From CAIZGX01 sp964430305 (GTDB lineage: Bacteria > Bacteroidota > Bacteroidia > Flavobacteriales_D > Sanyastnellaceae): a stretch of 64,000 bases of DNA. This document shows positions 61,406 to 64,000 of the stretch, piece after piece (position 1 is the stretch's first letter; each line of letters opens with the position of its first letter). The notes under the pieces are model-generated. The model did no database searches, had not been told where the DNA came from, and worked only from the letters and a program-made list of their open reading frames with translations. The stretch lies in the NCBI GenBank assembly GCA_964430305.1, contig CAYSEX010000001.1, forward strand, positions 60,290 to 124,289. Reading direction: 5' to 3'. The position numbers were made by a program, and so were the translations under genes.

Positions 61406-62641
61406 ATGAAAAGTCCATTTACTCAAAATGAAATAATTGAATTGCGTGAGCAATTTCCCATCTTAGGTCAGCAAGTAAATGGATTTCCTTTGGTTTATTT
61501 TGACAACGCGGCTACAACTCAGAAACCCCAACGGGTGATACAAGAAATAGTTCGTTTTTATTCAGAGTTAAACTCAAACATTCACAGAGGGGCTCACTTC
61601 TTAGCTAATAAAAGCACTGATTTATTTGAGGCTACTCGAGAATGTGTAAAGGATCATATTCATGCGAAACATGTTGATGAAATTATTTTTACTCAAGGGT
61701 GCACGGATAGTCTGAATTTGGTGGCTTTTTCACTAGGATCGTTTTTGAAACCTGGTGATGAGATTTGGGTGACGGAAATGGAGCATCATGCGAACTTTGT
61801 TCCTTGGCAATTGGCCGCAGAACGAACAGGGGCCACATTTCGAGTAATACCCATTACAGAAAACGGGGAGTGGGATTGGAGTTTTATAGAACAAGAGCTT
61901 ACTACAAATGCGAAAATCGTGGCCTTCAATTGGGTTTCAAATGCCCTAGGAACGGTGAATGAGGCAAAGCGTATGTGTGACTTGTGCAAGAAGTTGGGAG
62001 CATATAGTGTTCTTGATGGTGCCCAGGCTATTTCACATTTAGATATTCATGTACAAGACTTAGGATGTGATTTTTTTGCGTTTTCAGCACATAAGATGTA
62101 CGGACCAACAGGTTTAGGAGTGTTGTATGGCAAACTGGATTTACTGAATCAAATGCCACCCTATAGAAGTGGTGGTGAAATGATAAAAGAAGTGCGTGTA
62201 GAGGGAACAACCTTTCAAAATGCACCTTTCCGTTTTGAGACGGGAACACCAAATATTGAAGCGGTAATTGCTTTTAAAAAGGCATTTGATTTTATGCAAG
62301 AAGTTGGTAAAGAGAAAATGCATCAACATGAGCAATTTCTGACTGATATATGTGAGGATGCGCTGAAATCGATACCGAGTCAAACACGTATTTTTGGGAG
62401 TCACACCAATAGAATTGGTGTGCTGTCATTTCAAATAGAAGGCGTTCATTCAAGTGATCTTGGTGCGCTACTGGATCAGCAAGGCATTGCTATTCGAACG
62501 GGGCACCATTGTGCTCAACCCATATGGAATAAATATAAGGTTAATGGATCTGCTAGAGTTTCATTTGCTTGTTACAATACGGAAGAGGAGGTTATTTACT
62601 TCCATGAGGCCATGAAGAAAAGTTTAAATATGTTGTTATGA
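61406..62641 (+). CDS. sufS: cysteine desulfurase SufS
   Basis: SufS is a PLP enzyme that takes sulfur from cysteine as an enzyme persulfide. The 411-residue protein has Lys230 in FSAHKMYGPTG (the PLP Schiff base) and Cys369 in RTGHHCAQP (the persulfide site). YFDNAATTQKP at the start and SNIHRGAH are typical of the SufS/CsdA class. It is 16 bases after sufD and overlaps sufE by 4 bases. Confidence 0.97.
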   Translation: MKSPFTQNEIIELREQFPILGQQVNGFPLVYFDNAATTQKPQRVIQEIVRFYSELNSNIHRGAHFLANKSTDLFEATRECVKDHIHAKHVDEIIFTQGCTDSLNLVAFSLGSFLKPGDEIWVTEMEHHANFVPWQLAAERTGATFRVIPITENGEWDWSFIEQELTTNAKIVAFNWVSNALGTVNEAKRMCDLCKKLGAYSVLDGAQAISHLDIHVQDLGCDFFAFSAHKMYGPTGLGVLYGKLDLLNQMPPYRSGGEMIKEVRVEGTTFQNAPFRFETGTPNIEAVIAFKKAFDFMQEVGKEKMHQHEQFLTDICEDALKSIPSQTRIFGSHTNRIGVLSFQIEGVHSSDLGALLDQQGIAIRTGHHCAQPIWNKYKVNGSARVSFACYNTEEEVIYFHEAMKKSLNMLL

Positions 62642-63072
62642 TTGAAGCCAAGCAGAAAGAAATTATCGATGACTTTTCGTTTTATGAAAATTGGATGCAG
62701 AAGTATGAGCATATCATTGAATTAGCCAAAGAGCTTCCGGCTTTACAAGAAGATGAAAAAACCGATGATTTGTTAATTTCAGGATGCCAGTCGAAGGTGT
62801 GGTTAAAAGCATTTCTGAATGCAGATGGAACCATGAGTATAAAAGCAGATAGTGACGCAATAATAACAAAAGGTTTGGTGTCTTTGGTTGTTTCAATTTT
62901 CAATAATGAAAAACCAGAAGATGTGGTTTCGGCACGAATTTATTTTGCTGATGAAATAGGATTAGCTCAGAATTTAAGTCAAACAAGAAGCAATGGATTT
63001 GCAGCAATGGTGAAGCAAATTAAATTATATGCTACAGTATTTGCTTCTCAAAATAAGTTTGAAAATGGATAG
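62638..63072 (+). CDS. sufE: SufE sulfur acceptor
   Basis: SufE accepts the persulfide from SufS and carries it to SufB. The 144-residue protein has Cys50 in SGCQSKVW, the acceptor site, and the later SRSNGF-like segment TRSNGFAAM. It overlaps sufS by 4 bases at the start and the SufT-like gene by 8 bases at the end, so all are translated together. Confidence 0.95.
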   Translation: MIEAKQKEIIDDFSFYENWMQKYEHIIELAKELPALQEDEKTDDLLISGCQSKVWLKAFLNADGTMSIKADSDAIITKGLVSLVVSIFNNEKPEDVVSARIYFADEIGLAQNLSQTRSNGFAAMVKQIKLYATVFASQNKFENG

Positions 63073-63376
63073 AAACGCACTCACAGAATTGGTAATTGCA
63101 AAATTGAAGACCATTTACGACCCTGAGATTCCTGTAGATATTTATGAATTGGGTTTGGTTTACGGAATTGACATTTCAGATGACGCTTCGGTAAAAATAA
63201 CCATGACCCTTACCTCACCTAGTTGTCCCGTAGCGGAAACTTTGCCTCCGGAAGTTGAAGAAAAAGTGGCCAGTGTTGAAGGTGTAACATCATGTAAAGT
63301 GGAAATTACATGGGAACCTACATGGGATAAAAGCATGATGAGCCAGGAAGCTCAATTGGAATTAGGATTTCTTTAA
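63065..63376 (+). CDS. sufT: SufT-like (MIP18/DUF59) Fe-S assembly factor
   Basis: The 103-residue protein belongs to the MIP18/DUF59 family, including SufT and PaaD, which helps mature Fe-S proteins. It has KTIYDPEIPVDIYELGLVY and the conserved Cys in TSPSCPVAETLP. The start at 63065, inside the end of sufE, is chosen over an in-frame one at 63029, which would overlap sufE by 44 bases. It completes the operon. Confidence 0.9.
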   Translation: MDRNALTELVIAKLKTIYDPEIPVDIYELGLVYGIDISDDASVKITMTLTSPSCPVAETLPPEVEEKVASVEGVTSCKVEITWEPTWDKSMMSQEAQLELGFL

Positions 63377-63413
63377 CACAATTTTTTGCCCTAGTATTTG
63401 TTACTTTGCAAAT

Positions 63414-63767
63414 ATGTTGAGGCGCCTGTTTATATTTTTCCCGTTATTATTTGCTCTGTTCACAACTAGGGCGAGTGTAGAGGGAATTATTTTAAGCTCT
63501 GGGTCGCAGCACCAAAACTCTTTTCAAGATCAGAATAATACTGATGGGTTCCATTCATCTATTGGGATTGTATCAGAATTTTTAAATTTCTTTGAAGCGG
63601 ATGAAGAGGATGACGACGAACATTTTTCTGGTTTTCTCAAGCCCCAACGAAATTGGAATTTAAATCTACTTTCGACAGAGGCCGGGTTGTCTTGCTACAG
63701 ACATTCTCTTCAACCCAAGAATCGATTATATCTCCTCTTTAATTCTTGGAAAATTGACTTGTTGTAA
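63414..63767 (+). CDS. small secreted protein, unknown
   Basis: The 117-residue product has an N-terminal hydrophobic segment (MLRRLFIFFPLLFALFTTRA) that may be a signal peptide. The middle is acidic (FFEADEEDDDEHF), and the rest is polar with no motif I recognise. It lies 37 bases after the suf operon and 63 bases before the SulP gene, where its role is unknown. Confidence 0.55.
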   Translation: MLRRLFIFFPLLFALFTTRASVEGIILSSGSQHQNSFQDQNNTDGFHSSIGIVSEFLNFFEADEEDDDEHFSGFLKPQRNWNLNLLSTEAGLSCYRHSLQPKNRLYLLFNSWKIDLL

Positions 63768-63830
63768 TAAATCCTGATTGATTCTCTGAAAGGAGAGTTT
63801 TAGAATTTATTATTTAACACAAGTCACCTT

Positions 63831-64000
63831 ATGAATAAAAAATATTCGTCAACCTTCGGTTGGTTAGGATCTTTCGACGTTTGGTCAAAAGATCTTATTT
63901 CAGGATTTATAGTTGCACTTCTAGCTTTGCCTTTAAGTTTAGGCATAGCGTCGGCATCTGATTTTCCAAATCCACTTTATGGCGTTTTAACGGCTATAAT
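63831..64000 (+). CDS. SulP family anion transporter, 3' truncated by window edge
   Basis: The visible 56 codons begin MNKKYSSTFGWLGSFDVWSK and enter a first membrane helix (LISGFIVALLALPLSLGIA) followed by SASDFPNPLYGVLTAI. This is the N-terminus of SulP (SLC26-type) transporters, which move sulfate, bicarbonate or other anions. The anion cannot be decided here. The gene runs off the window. Confidence 0.85.
   Translation, partial: MNKKYSSTFGWLGSFDVWSKDLISGFIVALLALPLSLGIASASDFPNPLYGVLTAI

Overview
The window is AT-rich chromosomal DNA from a member of the Bacteroidota, most likely a Flavobacteriales relative. Four lines of evidence support this. Promoter-like boxes of the form TAnnTTTG (or TAnnTTCG) recur at sensible distances from start codons. 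At least five encoded proteins end in type IX secretion (T9SS) sorting domains, two of type A and three of type B. Several genes have Bacteroidota-typical architectures: a fused LpxC/FabZ, a fused SecDF, a GT5-only glycogen synthase-like protein beside DUF4270 and GlmS, DUF4301, and an iscA/sufA-B-C-D-S-E-T operon. Few genes have a clear Shine-Dalgarno sequence. I see no insertion sequence, prophage, CRISPR array or rRNA operon; the only RNA gene recognised is tRNA-Cys. A 100-base run of N (1304-1403) joins two contigs and creates a false fusion of a dCMP deaminase and an S41 peptidase.

Layout. 1-6.6 kb (+): 3' part of trhO, a DUF2795 gene, dCMP deaminase (cut by the gap), two S41 processing peptidases flanking and overlapping rnpA, and an O-antigen ligase-like membrane protein. 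6.5-8.5 kb (-): M28 peptidase and rpiB. 8.5-9.0 kb: the only intergenic stretch over 300 bases; base skew changes sign across it and it carries repeated TGTTGAAAAC motifs, so it is a candidate replication origin. 9-22.5 kb: MORN-repeat protein, EI24 protein, mnmG with a parS-like palindrome just before its start, ybeY, an OmpA lipoprotein, the glgA-like/DUF4270/glmS operon, a dicarboxylate symporter, panC and an orphan TonB-plug protein. 22.6-40 kb: purF-like amidotransferase, tRNA-Cys, holB, recO, a large secreted T9SS protein, a retropepsin-like protease, a YqeY protein, a TetR regulator, lpxC/fabZ, lpxA, a lone ABC ATPase, DUF4301, an Hpt-like protein, galE, a PAP2-like membrane protein and rpoN. 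39.9-52 kb: an accessory surface/secretion region with an acid phosphatase, three T9SS type B proteins, a small lipoprotein, a chalcone isomerase-like protein and a BNR-repeat T9SS type A protein. 52-57.5 kb: cinA, rpmB, secDF, a TatA/B-like gene and alkB. 57.6-63.4 kb: a complete SUF iron-sulfur operon, followed by a small secreted protein and the start of a SulP transporter.

How the genes work together. The SUF genes form one machine: SufS and SufE mobilise sulfur, SufBCD is the scaffold, and SufA and SufT deliver clusters. LpxC/FabZ, LpxA and GlmS feed lipid A and amino-sugar synthesis, and galE and the ligase-like gene fit surface glycans. SecDF exports the many signal-peptide proteins, and those with T9SS domains would then cross the outer membrane through a T9SS that is not encoded here. 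The most interesting non-coding signals are the possible origin with a nearby parS-like site, two palindromes on the suf promoter, and -7 boxes so close to start codons that some mRNAs should be leaderless or nearly so.
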